A stretch of DNA of 64,000 nucleotides from NCBI RefSeq assembly GCF_048007105.1, contig NZ_CP180352.1:620001-684000 (forward strand), written 5' to 3'. Under the pieces are notes generated by a model that saw only the letters and a list, made by a program, of their open reading frames with translations, had not been told where the DNA came from and searched no databases. This stretch comes from Minwuia sp048007105. Lineage in GTDB: Bacteria; Pseudomonadota; Alphaproteobacteria; Minwuiales; Minwuiaceae. Each line of letters starts with the position of its first letter. Within the stretch, counting starts at the first letter, position 1. Of this stretch, positions 54,390-62,564 are shown in pieces. The position numbers and the translations under genes were made by a program.

Positions 54390-54850
54390 CCCAATTCCCC
54401 GTTTTCCCAGCGGGCCGTGGCATCGTCGTCGCTGTCGCGCGCCTCGACCCATTCGGCGCCGCTGTCGGTGTCCTCGACCTTCCAGAACGGCGCCTTCGTC
54501 TTCAGCCAGTCGATCAGGAACTCGCAGGCCCGGAAGGCCTCGCCCCGGTGCGCCGAGGCGGCCAGCACCAGCACGATCCGCTCGCCCGGCGCCATGCGGC
54601 CATAGCGATGGACGATTCGGGTCGCCTGCACGTCGAAACGGTCCCGGGCCTCGGCCTCGATCTTCTCCAGCATCCTCTCGGTCATGCCGGGATAATGCTC
54701 CAGGGTCAGCGCACCGACCCCGCGCCCGTCGGAAAAATCCCGCACCAGTCCGATGAAGCTGACGATGCCGCCGACGTCGACGCGGCCGTCCAGCATCGCC
54801 GCCTGTTCGGCGGCCGGATCGAAATCCTCGCGCTGGACGGAAACCGTCAT
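54386..54850 (-). CDS. moaE: Molybdopterin synthase catalytic subunit
   Basis: The large subunit of molybdopterin synthase, which inserts sulfur from MoaD into precursor Z. The 154-residue protein has LTLEHYPGMTERMLEKIEAEA (about 50-70), IVHRYGRMAPGERIV (about 85-100), the SAHRGEAF segment (about 108) and catalytic-Lys region WLKTKAPFWKVE (about 125). It lies downstream of moaD, separated by a family B repeat. ATG 54850 begins a few residues before the conserved domain. Confidence 0.95.
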   Translation of the reverse strand: MTVSVQREDFDPAAEQAAMLDGRVDVGGIVSFIGLVRDFSDGRGVGALTLEHYPGMTERMLEKIEAEARDRFDVQATRIVHRYGRMAPGERIVLVLAASAHRGEAFRACEFLIDWLKTKAPFWKVEDTDSGAEWVEARDSDDDATARWENGELG

Positions 54851-54893
54851 CGGCTGATCCGAGCCAATCGCCGGACCGAAACCGGCACCCTGT

Positions 54894-54979
54894 TGTCACC
54901 CCCGCCTTGTGCGGGGGTCCGGTGCGGCTTCGCCGCAAGTATCTGACTGACCGGATGCCCGCATGAAGCGGGCATGACA
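54894..54979. repeat. Repeat family B, copy 2 (86 bp) between moaD and moaE
   Basis: Differs from 53705-53790 by two bases only. It lies in the 141-base gap between two co-directional cofactor genes, so it is transcribed within their mRNA. The TGTCA/TGACA ends are inverted repeats. Confidence 0.9.
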
Positions 54980-54991
54980 GAATTTCGCTTT

Positions 54992-55255
54992 TCAATCATG
55001 TCCGCGCCCACCCGTCATCGGCGGAAAGAAGGCCACCTCGTCGCCGTCGGCGACCGCGTCCGACATGTGCGCCGTCTCCTGGTTCACCGCGGCGCGGATC
55101 TGCGCCGGATCGGCGAAGGCGCGGGCGTAACCGTCGCCGCGGGCCGCCAGATGCGCGATCAGCCCGGCGACCGTGCCGACGCCGTCGGGCAGGGCGTAAT
55201 CTTCCTCGTGCACGCCGATGCGCTCGCGGACCCAGGCGAAGTAGAGCAGTTTCAA
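54992..55255 (-). CDS. moaD: Molybdopterin synthase sulfur-carrier subunit, extended C-terminus
   Basis: A ubiquitin-like 87-residue protein whose C-terminal Gly-Gly is adenylated and thiolated by MoeB and sulfurtransferase to supply sulfur to MoaE. The fold pattern LLYFAWVRERIGV and EVAFFPPMTGG is clear. But after the Gly-Gly four extra residues (RGHD) precede the stop, so the thiocarboxylate could not form without processing. No simple one-base change creates a stop after Gly-Gly. Start overlaps the moeA stop by 4 bases. Confidence 0.88.
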   Translation of the reverse strand: MKLLYFAWVRERIGVHEEDYALPDGVGTVAGLIAHLAARGDGYARAFADPAQIRAAVNQETAHMSDAVADGDEVAFFPPMTGGRGHD

Positions 55256-56502
55256 GCCAGCGCCTCCCGGAAGGAAATGAAGCCCAACCTATCGCCCTCG
55301 GCGATGGCCGTCATCTCCTCGGGGATCTCGATCAGCCCGTCGCTGTCGGTCAGGGAGTGAACGATGCCCGAACCCTGTTTCGGATAGCGGTTGGCGACGA
55401 GTTCGCCCCCCTTCACCGACAGCGTGCCGCGCAGCCATTCCAGCCGGTCCGGCTTGGACGTCGCGCTGAAGCCGGCGCGGACCGGCCAGCGCCGGAGCGG
55501 GACAGGCGCGGCGCCCTCCAGCCGGTCGATCAGCGGGCGGACGAACATCAGGAAGCAGGCCATCACGGCCACCGGATTGCCCGGCAGCCCGACGAAGGCC
55601 GTGCCGCGGACATGGCCGAAGGCGAGCGGCCGGCCGGGCTTCACCGCCAGCCGCCAGAGATGCACCGCCCCCAGCTCGGCCACGGCGGCGCGGACATGGT
55701 CCTCATCGCCGGTGGACGCGCCGCCGGAGGTGATGACCAGGTCGGCCTCGGCGGCCTCGGCGAGCGCCTCCAGCGTCGCCTTGCGGTCGTCGCGGACGAT
55801 ACCGAGATGGCGGGCCTCGACGCCAAGACGGCCCAGCATCGCCATCAGCATCGGCGCGTTGGCGTCATAGACGGAGCCGGGCGCCAGCGGCGATCCGGCC
55901 GCCGTGATCTCGTCGCCGGTGGAAACGACCGCAACCGAGGCACGCCGGTGCACCGGCAGCCGGTCCAGTCCGCCCGCAGCCGCGAGCGCCAGTTCGGCCG
56001 GTCCGATGCGCCGGCCCGCGGCCAGCAGCGTCCGGCCTGCCGTGATGTCCTCGCCGCGCTTCCGCCGGTTCGCCCCGGCCTTCAGCCCCGGCGGGACGAT
56101 CAGCCGTTCGCCCTCCAGACGGATGTCTTCCTGCATGACCACCGTGTCGGCCCCGCGCGGCATCGGCGCGCCGGTAAAGATGCGGACGGCCTGCCCCCCG
56201 GCGACCGGCTCGACATGCGGATGACCGGCCGCGGCCCGTCCGGCGACGGTCAGCACCGTCTCGCTGTCAGCGGACAGATCCTCGCCGCGGAAGGCGTAGC
56301 CGTCGACGGCGGCGTTGTCGTGCGGCGGCGAGGGACTGCGCGCGCGGATATCGGAGGCCAGCGCGTGGCCAGCCGCCTCCGCCAGGGCGCGCAATTCCTG
56401 ACCCGTCACCGCCGGGGTGCGCTCGGCAATGATCCGCAGCGCCTCGTCCGCCCGCAACAGCGGGCCGCCGAAGGCGAAGCAGTCGTCGGTGATCTGGCTC
56501 AT
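55252..56502 (-). CDS. moeA: Molybdopterin molybdenumtransferase
   Basis: Inserts molybdenum into adenylated molybdopterin. The 416 residues contain SPPHDNAAVDGYAFRG (about 58-72), FTGAPMPRGADTVVMQED (about 108-125), a TSGGASTGDEDHV block (about 255) and GLPGNPVAVMACFLMFVRPL (about 325). Domain order is that of MoeA/gephyrin E-domain. It starts at 56502 and overlaps the mobB stop by ATGA. It is co-transcribed with mobB, moaD and moaE. Confidence 0.95.
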   Translation of the reverse strand: MSQITDDCFAFGGPLLRADEALRIIAERTPAVTGQELRALAEAAGHALASDIRARSPSPPHDNAAVDGYAFRGEDLSADSETVLTVAGRAAAGHPHVEPVAGGQAVRIFTGAPMPRGADTVVMQEDIRLEGERLIVPPGLKAGANRRKRGEDITAGRTLLAAGRRIGPAELALAAAGGLDRLPVHRRASVAVVSTGDEITAAGSPLAPGSVYDANAPMLMAMLGRLGVEARHLGIVRDDRKATLEALAEAAEADLVITSGGASTGDEDHVRAAVAELGAVHLWRLAVKPGRPLAFGHVRGTAFVGLPGNPVAVMACFLMFVRPLIDRLEGAAPVPLRRWPVRAGFSATSKPDRLEWLRGTLSVKGGELVANRYPKQGSGIVHSLTDSDGLIEIPEEMTAIAEGDRLGFISFREALA

Positions 56503-56996
56503 GACCGCCTCGCGAAGTCCGCCGCAAAACCGGATATGGCTTCGACATCGTTCAGGTCCAGCCGCGGCAGGCAGCCGGTGTCGAGATCGATGTCCGTGGC
56601 GACGGCGATGATGCGGTCATCGTCGGGGTAGAGCGGCGGCTTGCCGTTGGCGCCGCGGTGGACCTCGATCTTGGCGTGGCCCTCGCGCTTGAAGCCTTCG
56701 ACCAGCACCAGATCGACGGGCGAGAGCTTCTCCAGCAGGTCCGCCAGGTCCGGCTCGGGGGCGCCGCGCAGTTCCCGCATCAGGGCGAAGCGGTGGGCGG
56801 AGGCGACCAGCACCTCTTCGGCCCCGGCTTCCCGGTGACGGAAGGAATCCTTGCCCGGCGTATCCACGTCGAAGCGGTGGTGGGCATGCTTGACCGTGGA
56901 CACCGTCAGCCCCCGCGCCTTCAGCGCCGGGATCAGCCGCACCATCAGGGTCGTCTTGCCGGACCCGCTCCAGCCGGCCAGACCGAGCACCTTCAC
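56499..56996 (-). CDS. mobB: Molybdopterin-guanine dinucleotide biosynthesis protein B
   Basis: A 165-residue P-loop GTP-binding protein that assists MobA in attaching GMP to molybdopterin. The Walker A GWSGSGKTTLMVRLIPAL is at about 8-25, followed by VSTVKHAHHRFDVDTPGKDS (about 34-53) and LVLVEGFKREGHAKIEVHR. The start is GTG 56996, overlapping the pgsA stop as GTGA; the longer upstream frame is antisense-like. MobA itself is not in the window. Confidence 0.92.
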   Translation of the reverse strand: MKVLGLAGWSGSGKTTLMVRLIPALKARGLTVSTVKHAHHRFDVDTPGKDSFRHREAGAEEVLVASAHRFALMRELRGAPEPDLADLLEKLSPVDLVLVEGFKREGHAKIEVHRGANGKPPLYPDDDRIIAVATDIDLDTGCLPRLDLNDVEAISGFAADFARRS

Positions 56997-57574
56997 TGCC
57001 CGTCCTCGCGGAGATGCGGCATGGCCGTGGCGAAATAGGCCCAGCCGGTCTGCAGCGCCAGCGCCGCCGCGATCCAGAACAGGATCAGGCCGGGCATTCC
57101 GGCCTCGGGGAACGGCAGCAGCAGAACCGTCAGCGCCGCCATCTGCGCTGCGGTCTTCCACTTGGCGAGCTTCGTCACCGGCAGTTCGACGCGCCGGAAG
57201 GCGAGAAACTCCCTCAGCCCCGAGACGAACATCTCCCGGCAGAGGATGGCGATGGCCGGAACCACATGGATGCCGGCAATGTCGCCGGTGACCGCCAGCA
57301 TCAGGATGACGGCGACGACCAGCAGCTTGTCGGCGATGGGGTCCATGAACTGGCCCAGCTTCGATCCGGCGTTCCAGGCCCGGGCCAGCGCCCCGTCGAG
57401 GAAGTCGGTCACCGAGGCCAGCACGAACAGGATCAGCGGCAGCCAGTCCGACCATGGCGGATCCAGGTAGAAGGCCAGGATCAGCAGCGGGATAACGGCA
57501 ATGCGGAAGCCCGTCAGCAGGTTGGGCACCTGCCCCTTCACGCCGGTGGCTCGTTCGGGAACGCTCATGCGCAT
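56993..57574 (-). CDS. pgsA: CDP-diacylglycerol-glycerol-3-phosphate 3-phosphatidyltransferase
   Basis: Makes phosphatidylglycerophosphate, the precursor of phosphatidylglycerol and cardiolipin. The 193-residue integral membrane protein shows the full CDP-alcohol phosphotransferase signature DGALARAWNAGSKLGQFMDP followed by IAD (about 59-82), and several TM helices. Two ATGs (57574, 57568) are possible; either gives the same membrane protein. It heads pgsA-mobB-moeA-moaD-moaE, an alphaproteobacterial arrangement. Confidence 0.95.
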   Translation of the reverse strand: MRMSVPERATGVKGQVPNLLTGFRIAVIPLLILAFYLDPPWSDWLPLILFVLASVTDFLDGALARAWNAGSKLGQFMDPIADKLLVVAVILMLAVTGDIAGIHVVPAIAILCREMFVSGLREFLAFRRVELPVTKLAKWKTAAQMAALTVLLLPFPEAGMPGLILFWIAAALALQTGWAYFATAMPHLREDGQ

Positions 57575-57614
57575 AGTCGTAGCCGACGCGGCGATGGCGG
57601 AAAAGCGCCGCCGC

Positions 57615-58208
57615 TCAGCCGGGCAGCAGGAAGCGCGTCAGGCTGGCGCGGATCTCGTTCTCCAGCCGCAGGTCGAGGTCGCGGCCCATGCCCTCGACGA
57701 ACTCGATCAGCAGCAGATCGCGCTCGTTCAGCGACAGTTCCTCGGTCGCGGTCTGGCTGCGGGTGACGATGCCCTCGGCGAAGCCGGTGCCGGCGTCGCT
57801 CTGCACGTCGATCCGGACCTGGATGCGACCGTCATAGCGGACGTCGTTCTGGTTCTTGAAGAACCCGCTCAGCGACTTGTCGGTCTCCAGCGTGTTGGCG
57901 ACGATCGACGCGTCCAGAATGCTGTAGCGCACGAAACCGCTGCTGCCATCCGCCGCGACACGGTCGCGGGCCCAGCGCTCGGCCACCTGTGCCGGCGTGT
58001 TCGGCAACAGATGCTCGACATTGGGCGGGCGGCCCGGCGAGACGAAAGGCTGCTGGATGTCCACCAGCCCCACGCCGAACACCAGCTTCGGACGGTGCGC
58101 GAAGGTGATCTTCGGCGCCGAGGGCGGATCCGGCGGCGGCTTGCCGGCGCAGGCCGCGAGAACCAGGCTCGCGCCCGAAATCAGAAAACCGCGCCGCCCG
58201 ATGATCAT
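57615..58208 (-). CDS. Putative lipoprotein, alphaproteobacterial conserved hypothetical
   Basis: A 197-residue protein whose N-terminus combines a twin-Arg-like GRRGFLISG with the lipobox LAAC (Cys 20), so it may be exported as a Tat lipoprotein. The mature part has a Pro-rich start (PPPDPPSAP), then KLVFGVGLVDIQQPF and VAERWARDR. I do not recognise a named family; the ending LENEIRASLTRFLLP looks helical. It overlaps hslO by 4 bases and lies after argD-argF-hslO, so it is probably in that transcript. Role unknown; envelope localisation is inferred. Confidence 0.78.
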   Translation of the reverse strand: MIIGRRGFLISGASLVLAACAGKPPPDPPSAPKITFAHRPKLVFGVGLVDIQQPFVSPGRPPNVEHLLPNTPAQVAERWARDRVAADGSSGFVRYSILDASIVANTLETDKSLSGFFKNQNDVRYDGRIQVRIDVQSDAGTGFAEGIVTRSQTATEELSLNERDLLLIEFVEGMGRDLDLRLENEIRASLTRFLLPG

Positions 58209-59086
58209 GCCATCCCTTCGCCGCCTCGCGTCAGTTCGTACGGCTCGAACCCGTAGGTGCGCGAGCAGAACTTGCAGGTCACGGACACCTTACCCGATTC
58301 GTCCACCAGGTCCTCGATCTCCTCGACGGGGAAGCGCTGGACGACCTCGACCACCCGTTCGGCCGAACAGGTGCAGCGGTCGTGCAGCGGTTCGGGATCG
58401 TGGACCCAGACGCCATCTTCGTGGAACAGCCGGTACAGCAAATCCTTCGCCGGCAGCGACAGGTCCAGCAGTTCCTGCGCCTTGACCGTGCGCGCCAGGG
58501 TTTCGGCGGTATTCCAGTCCTCGGCCGCCTTGTCCTCGTCGCGGTCCTTCGGCAGGGACTGAAGCATCAGCCCGCCGACCCGCCAGCGCCCGTCCGGGCC
58601 ATGGCCGCAGACCGCGCGGAACAGGGTCGGGATCTGCTCGGACTGCCGGAAATAGTGCTCGACACAGCCCGACAGGTCGTCGCCCTGCAGTTCGACCACG
58701 CCCTGATAGCGCTGGCCGTCGCCTTCGCGGTCGATGGTCAGCGCCATGCTGCCGCGGCCGAGCAGCGTGCCGCCCGCGCCCTTGGGATCGTCGACTTCCT
58801 TCACCCGGACATAGCCGCGCAGATCGCCCCGGCTGCGGTAGTCGCAGACGATCAGCCCGGCCGGCCCGTCGCCGTCGGTCTGCATGGTGAAGACGCCGTC
58901 GAAATTCAGCGCCGAGCCGACCATCGACGCCAGCGCCAGCGCCTCGCCCAGCAGGGCGGCGGGCGCCGGTTCCAGCGCATGGCGGCTGATGATGTCGTGG
59001 GCCAGGCCGCCCATGCGGACAATGCGTCCGCGCACTTCGCGTCCGTTGAGGTGGAACGGCTGGATCAGATTGTCGGTTTCAGACAA
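58205..59086 (-). CDS. hslO: Hsp33 redox-regulated molecular chaperone
   Basis: A heat-shock protein that becomes an active holdase when its zinc-bound cysteines are oxidised. The 293 residues include FDGVFTMQTDGDGPAGLIVCDY, LQGDDLSGCVEHYFRQSEQIP and the redox switch C-x-C (RCTCS, near 238) and C-x2-C (TCKFCS, near 273). The most likely start is TTG 59086, which overlaps the 3' end of argF by 22 bases; an upstream in-frame start would not fit family length. Order argD-argF-hslO is common in alphaproteobacteria. Confidence 0.92.
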   Translation of the reverse strand: MSETDNLIQPFHLNGREVRGRIVRMGGLAHDIISRHALEPAPAALLGEALALASMVGSALNFDGVFTMQTDGDGPAGLIVCDYRSRGDLRGYVRVKEVDDPKGAGGTLLGRGSMALTIDREGDGQRYQGVVELQGDDLSGCVEHYFRQSEQIPTLFRAVCGHGPDGRWRVGGLMLQSLPKDRDEDKAAEDWNTAETLARTVKAQELLDLSLPAKDLLYRLFHEDGVWVHDPEPLHDRCTCSAERVVEVVQRFPVEEIEDLVDESGKVSVTCKFCSRTYGFEPYELTRGGEGMA

Positions 59087-59997
59087 TGGTTCAGGATGCC
59101 TTTCTGGGCGTGGACCCTGTTCTCCGCCTGCTGGAACACCACCGACTGTGGCCCGTCGATGACGTCCGGCGTGACCTCCTCGCCCCGGTGCGCCGGCAGG
59201 CAATGCATGAAGATCGCATCCTTACCCGCGCAGCCCATCAGTTCGCTGTCAACCTGATAGGGCGCCAGCCGGTTGTGGCGGTCCGCCGCGTCGTCGCCCA
59301 TCGACACCCAGGTGTCCGTGACGACGACATCGGCGCCTTCGACGGCCGCCCTGGGGTCCTGGGTGACGATGATATCGGCGCCCGCCGCCACCGCCGCCTT
59401 CAGCGTGCGGGGATCGGGCTCCAGCCCTTCCGGGCAGGCGAGGCGCAGGCGATAGCCGAACTTGGCCGCGCCCTCGATCCAGCTGTTGGCCATGTTGTTG
59501 CCGTCGCCGCACCAGGCGATCACCTGGCCGGTCAGGTCGCCGCGGTGCTCCTCGATGGTCAGCAGGTCGGCCATCAGCTGGCACGGGTGGCCGGAATCCG
59601 ACAGCCCGTTGATCACCGGCACGGTGGCGTATGAGGCCAGTTCGTCCAGATTGGCCTGGTCGAAGGTGCGCAACATGATGGCGTCGCAATAGCCCGACAG
59701 GACCCGGGCCGTGTCGCCGATGGTCTCGCCGCGGCCGAGTTGCAGTTCGCCCGCATTCAGGATCGTTGTTTGACCGCCGAGCTGGCGCATCGCCGCGTCG
59801 AAGGAGACGCGGGTCCGGGTCGACGGCTTCTCGAAGATCATCGCCAGCAGCCGGCCGGCCATCGGCCCGTCCTCGTCGGGGCGCGCCTTGGGCCAGCCCG
59901 CCCGCGCCGCCTTGCGGGCGTGCGAGTCCTTCAGCATGGCCCTGAGCGCGGCCACCGGCTGATCCACGATGCTGAGGAAATGGATGCCCGAGGTCAT
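59065..59997 (-). CDS. argF: Ornithine carbamoyltransferase
   Basis: Condenses carbamoyl phosphate with ornithine to citrulline in arginine synthesis. The 310-residue enzyme has the carbamoyl-phosphate motif EKPSTRTRVSFDAAMRQLGG (about 52-71), NGLSDSGHPCQLMADLLT (about 130-147), TDTWVSMGDD and the ornithine-binding HCLPAHRGEEV (about 267). ATG 59997 overlaps the argD stop by 4 bases. It is the second gene of argD-argF-hslO. Confidence 0.96.
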   Translation of the reverse strand: MTSGIHFLSIVDQPVAALRAMLKDSHARKAARAGWPKARPDEDGPMAGRLLAMIFEKPSTRTRVSFDAAMRQLGGQTTILNAGELQLGRGETIGDTARVLSGYCDAIMLRTFDQANLDELASYATVPVINGLSDSGHPCQLMADLLTIEEHRGDLTGQVIAWCGDGNNMANSWIEGAAKFGYRLRLACPEGLEPDPRTLKAAVAAGADIIVTQDPRAAVEGADVVVTDTWVSMGDDAADRHNRLAPYQVDSELMGCAGKDAIFMHCLPAHRGEEVTPDVIDGPQSVVFQQAENRVHAQKGILNHCLKPTI

Positions 59998-61181
59998 GAC
60001 GCCCCGGCCTTCTCCGCGAGATGGGCGCAGGCGGATTCGATGGCCTCGAGGCCCTTCTCCAGCTCCTCGTCGGTCACGGTCAACGGGGGCAGCAGACGCA
60101 CCACATTGTCGCCGGCCGGCACGGTCAGCAGATGCTGCTCGCGCATGGCCGTGACGACCTCGCCATTGGGCACCACGCATTTCAGACCCAGCAGCAGGCC
60201 CTTGCCGCGGATGCCTTCCACAACGCCGGGATAGCGGTCGACGATGGCGGCCAGGCCCTGCTTGAAGCGGCTGGCGACCTCGTTCACCCGGTCCATGAAG
60301 CCGTCGGCCAGCACCACGTCGGCGACCGCATTGCCGGCGGCCATGGCCAGCAGGTTGCCGCCATAGGTGGTGCCGTGCGTACCGGCGGTCATGCCCTTCG
60401 CGGCCTCTTCGGTGGCCAGGAACGCGCCCAGCGGAAAACCGCCGCCGATACCCTTGGCCACGCCCATGACGTCAGGCGCGATGTCGGTCCACTGATGCGC
60501 GAACAGCTTGCCCGTACGGCCCATGCCGGTCTGGACCTCATCCATCAGCAGCAGCAGGCCGTGCTTGTCGCAGAGCTGCCGGAGCCCCGTCAGGAAGGCG
60601 CGGTCGGCCTCGCGGATGCCGCCCTCTCCCTGTACAGGCTCGATCAGGATCGCCGCGGTCTCCGGCCCGATCAGCGCCTCGGCGGCCTTCAGGTCGCCGA
60701 ACGGCGCCTGATCGAAGCCGTCGGTCTTCGGCCCGAATCCGGCCAGGATCTTCTCCTGCCCGCCTGCGGCCATGGTGGCCAGCGTCCGGCCGTGGAAGGC
60801 GCCCTCGAAGGTGATGATCCGGTAGCGCTCGGGATGACCGTTGGCGCTGTGATACTTCCGGGCCGTCTTGATGCAGCCCTCCATCGCCTCGGCGCCCGAA
60901 TTGCAGAAGAAGACCGTGTCCGCAAAGGTGTTGTCGGTCAGCTTCCGCGCCAGCTTCTTCTGACCCTCGATCTGGTAGAGGTTGGAGACGTGCCAGAGCT
61001 TGCCGGCCTGGTCCTGAACCGCCTTCACCAGCGCCGGATGGCTGTGGCCCAGCAGGGTCACGGCGATTCCGGAACCGAAATCGAGATAGCGTCGCCCGTC
61101 GGCCGTGTAGAGGGACGCACCCTCTCCCCGCTCGAAGTCGAGTTCAATCCGGGCATAGGTCGGCATTACGGGTTCGATCAT
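59994..61181 (-). CDS. argD: Acetylornithine aminotransferase
   Basis: PLP-dependent class III aminotransferase that makes N-acetylornithine from the semialdehyde, and can act on succinyldiaminopimelate. The 395 residues show FDFERGEG-type start, FCNSGAEAMEGCIKTARKYH (about 98-117), LLLMDEVQTGMGRTGKLFAH (about 213-232) and the Schiff-base Lys in VMGVAKGIGGGFPLGAF (about 247). ATG 61181 has a TTGGAGG site; an upstream in-frame ATG at 61256 would add 25 non-conserved residues. Confidence 0.95.
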   Translation of the reverse strand: MIEPVMPTYARIELDFERGEGASLYTADGRRYLDFGSGIAVTLLGHSHPALVKAVQDQAGKLWHVSNLYQIEGQKKLARKLTDNTFADTVFFCNSGAEAMEGCIKTARKYHSANGHPERYRIITFEGAFHGRTLATMAAGGQEKILAGFGPKTDGFDQAPFGDLKAAEALIGPETAAILIEPVQGEGGIREADRAFLTGLRQLCDKHGLLLLMDEVQTGMGRTGKLFAHQWTDIAPDVMGVAKGIGGGFPLGAFLATEEAAKGMTAGTHGTTYGGNLLAMAAGNAVADVVLADGFMDRVNEVASRFKQGLAAIVDRYPGVVEGIRGKGLLLGLKCVVPNGEVVTAMREQHLLTVPAGDNVVRLLPPLTVTDEELEKGLEAIESACAHLAEKAGAS

Positions 61182-61335
61182 CTTCGCCTCCAAAGGCGCA
61201 AGTTTCAGGTCAGGTGAAAAAGCTGTCTGACGGACTCCCCATTTCCCCAGCGGCATACGACCGGCGCGGGAAAAAGCGGGGGTTTAAGGGTGACTTGCCG
61301 TCCGGTCAAGCCCGGAAACCGGGCCGTCTCCGGCG

Positions 61336-62127
61336 TCAGTCCTTGAGGTTGTATCCTCGTCGGACAAGACGGTAGGTCCAGAATGCGAGCACGACATTGA
61401 TCGCAGCCAGGACACCCGCGCCGAGCGACAGCGAGGTGTCGCCCTGCCCGATCAGGGCATGGCGGAAACCGTCGATGGCGTAGAAGAACGGGTTCACGAA
61501 AGCGATCGCCTGTGCAAATTCCGGCAGACGGTGGATCGAATAGAAGGTGCCCGAGAGAAAAGCAAGCGGCGTGATGACGAAGTTGGTGATGAACGCCATA
61601 TGGTCGAACTTGTCGGCCCAGAGACCGGTCAGGATGCCGATCAGTCCCATCATCAACGACGCCAGGAAGACGAAGACCACCGCCCAGGCGATCGACCAGA
61701 ACGGGATCTCGACGAAGAAGACCATCGCCACCACGACGCAGATCGCCACCGCGAAACCGCGGGTCACCGCCGCGCCCGCATAGGCGACCACCATCTCCGC
61801 CGGGCTGAGCGGCGGCATCAGCAGGTCGACGATATTGCCCTGGATCTTCGAGATCAGCAGTGCCGACGACGCGTTCTGGAAGGCGTTCTGCGTCACCGCC
61901 ATCATCACGAGGCCGGGGGCGAGGAAGACCTCGAACGGCACGCCGCCGACCTCGCCGCGCTGCTCGCCAAGCGCCAGCTGGAAGATCGCAAGGAACAGCA
62001 GCGTCGTGATGATGGGCGCGAACACGGTCTGGCCGGCCACCTTGATGAAGCGCTGCACTTCCTTGGCGTAAAGGGTCCAGAGCCCGATCCAGTTGACCAG
62101 GCCGACCTTGATGGGGGTCGGATACAT
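61336..62127 (-). CDS. ABC-2 type transporter permease
   Basis: A 263-residue membrane subunit of an ABC exporter. About six TM helices can be seen (TVFAPIITTLLFLAIFQLAL, FAVAICVVVAMVFFVEIPFW, ITNFVITPLAFLSGTFYSI among them), with the FLSGTFYSIHRLPEFAQAI and NPFFYAIDGFRHALIG blocks typical of ABC-2/NodJ/YadH-like permeases. No ATP-binding partner is adjacent, so that subunit is elsewhere or unlinked. Substrate unknown; polysaccharide or multidrug export are both possible. A GCCCGG/CCGGGC hairpin follows its 3' end at about 61306-61321. Confidence 0.88.
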   Translation of the reverse strand: MYPTPIKVGLVNWIGLWTLYAKEVQRFIKVAGQTVFAPIITTLLFLAIFQLALGEQRGEVGGVPFEVFLAPGLVMMAVTQNAFQNASSALLISKIQGNIVDLLMPPLSPAEMVVAYAGAAVTRGFAVAICVVVAMVFFVEIPFWSIAWAVVFVFLASLMMGLIGILTGLWADKFDHMAFITNFVITPLAFLSGTFYSIHRLPEFAQAIAFVNPFFYAIDGFRHALIGQGDTSLSLGAGVLAAINVVLAFWTYRLVRRGYNLKD

Positions 62128-62271
62128 CTGTGCTGCCGGGCGTTTCCTGTGGGTCGGCTCAAGGGCGTTGCCGGAGAACTAGGCCCATTTCGATGACCCG
62201 GCAACCCTGTGCTACCGCTTTGCAATTTATGGGGCTACTCTGCGCAGATTGATTCACGAGGGGAATGATTC

Positions 62272-62562
62272 ATGGCTGTCGTCGTTATCCTGGAATTCAA
62301 GGCCACAGACGAGGCCTTCGAAGCCCTGAAGACCGGCTTTTCCGAGATCTTGCCGGATACCGAGAAATACGCGGGCTGCATGGCGTTGCAGGCGGCCACA
62401 GACGAAAAGAACAAGAGCATCGTGCTCTATGAGGTCTGGGACGAGATCGCCAGCCAGCAGAAGTACATGGGCTGGCGCACGGAAACCGGCCTGATGGACA
62501 AGATGGGTCCGATGCTGCGGGAGCCGCCGGCGATCCGCACCCTGGCCCCGCTCCCCTACTGA
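62272..62562 (+). CDS. Antibiotic biosynthesis monooxygenase (ABM) domain protein
   Basis: A 96-residue single ABM-domain dimer-forming protein, similar to small quinone or haem-processing monooxygenases. Segments VVVILEFKATDEAFEALK, YAGCMALQAATDEKN and IVLYEVWDEIASQQKYMGWR match the family pattern. Function is not fixed by sequence: many members have no known substrate. A GAGGGGAATG site precedes the ATG. The PhyH gene starts 2 bases after its stop, so the pair is co-transcribed. Confidence 0.85.
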   Translation: MAVVVILEFKATDEAFEALKTGFSEILPDTEKYAGCMALQAATDEKNKSIVLYEVWDEIASQQKYMGWRTETGLMDKMGPMLREPPAIRTLAPLPY

Positions 62563-62564
62563 GC

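Noticed and set aside
53705..54979. Family B pair as ends of a composite transposon carrying VOC-moaE
   Set aside because: The copies are in direct orientation, contain no transposase, and no target duplication could be seen.
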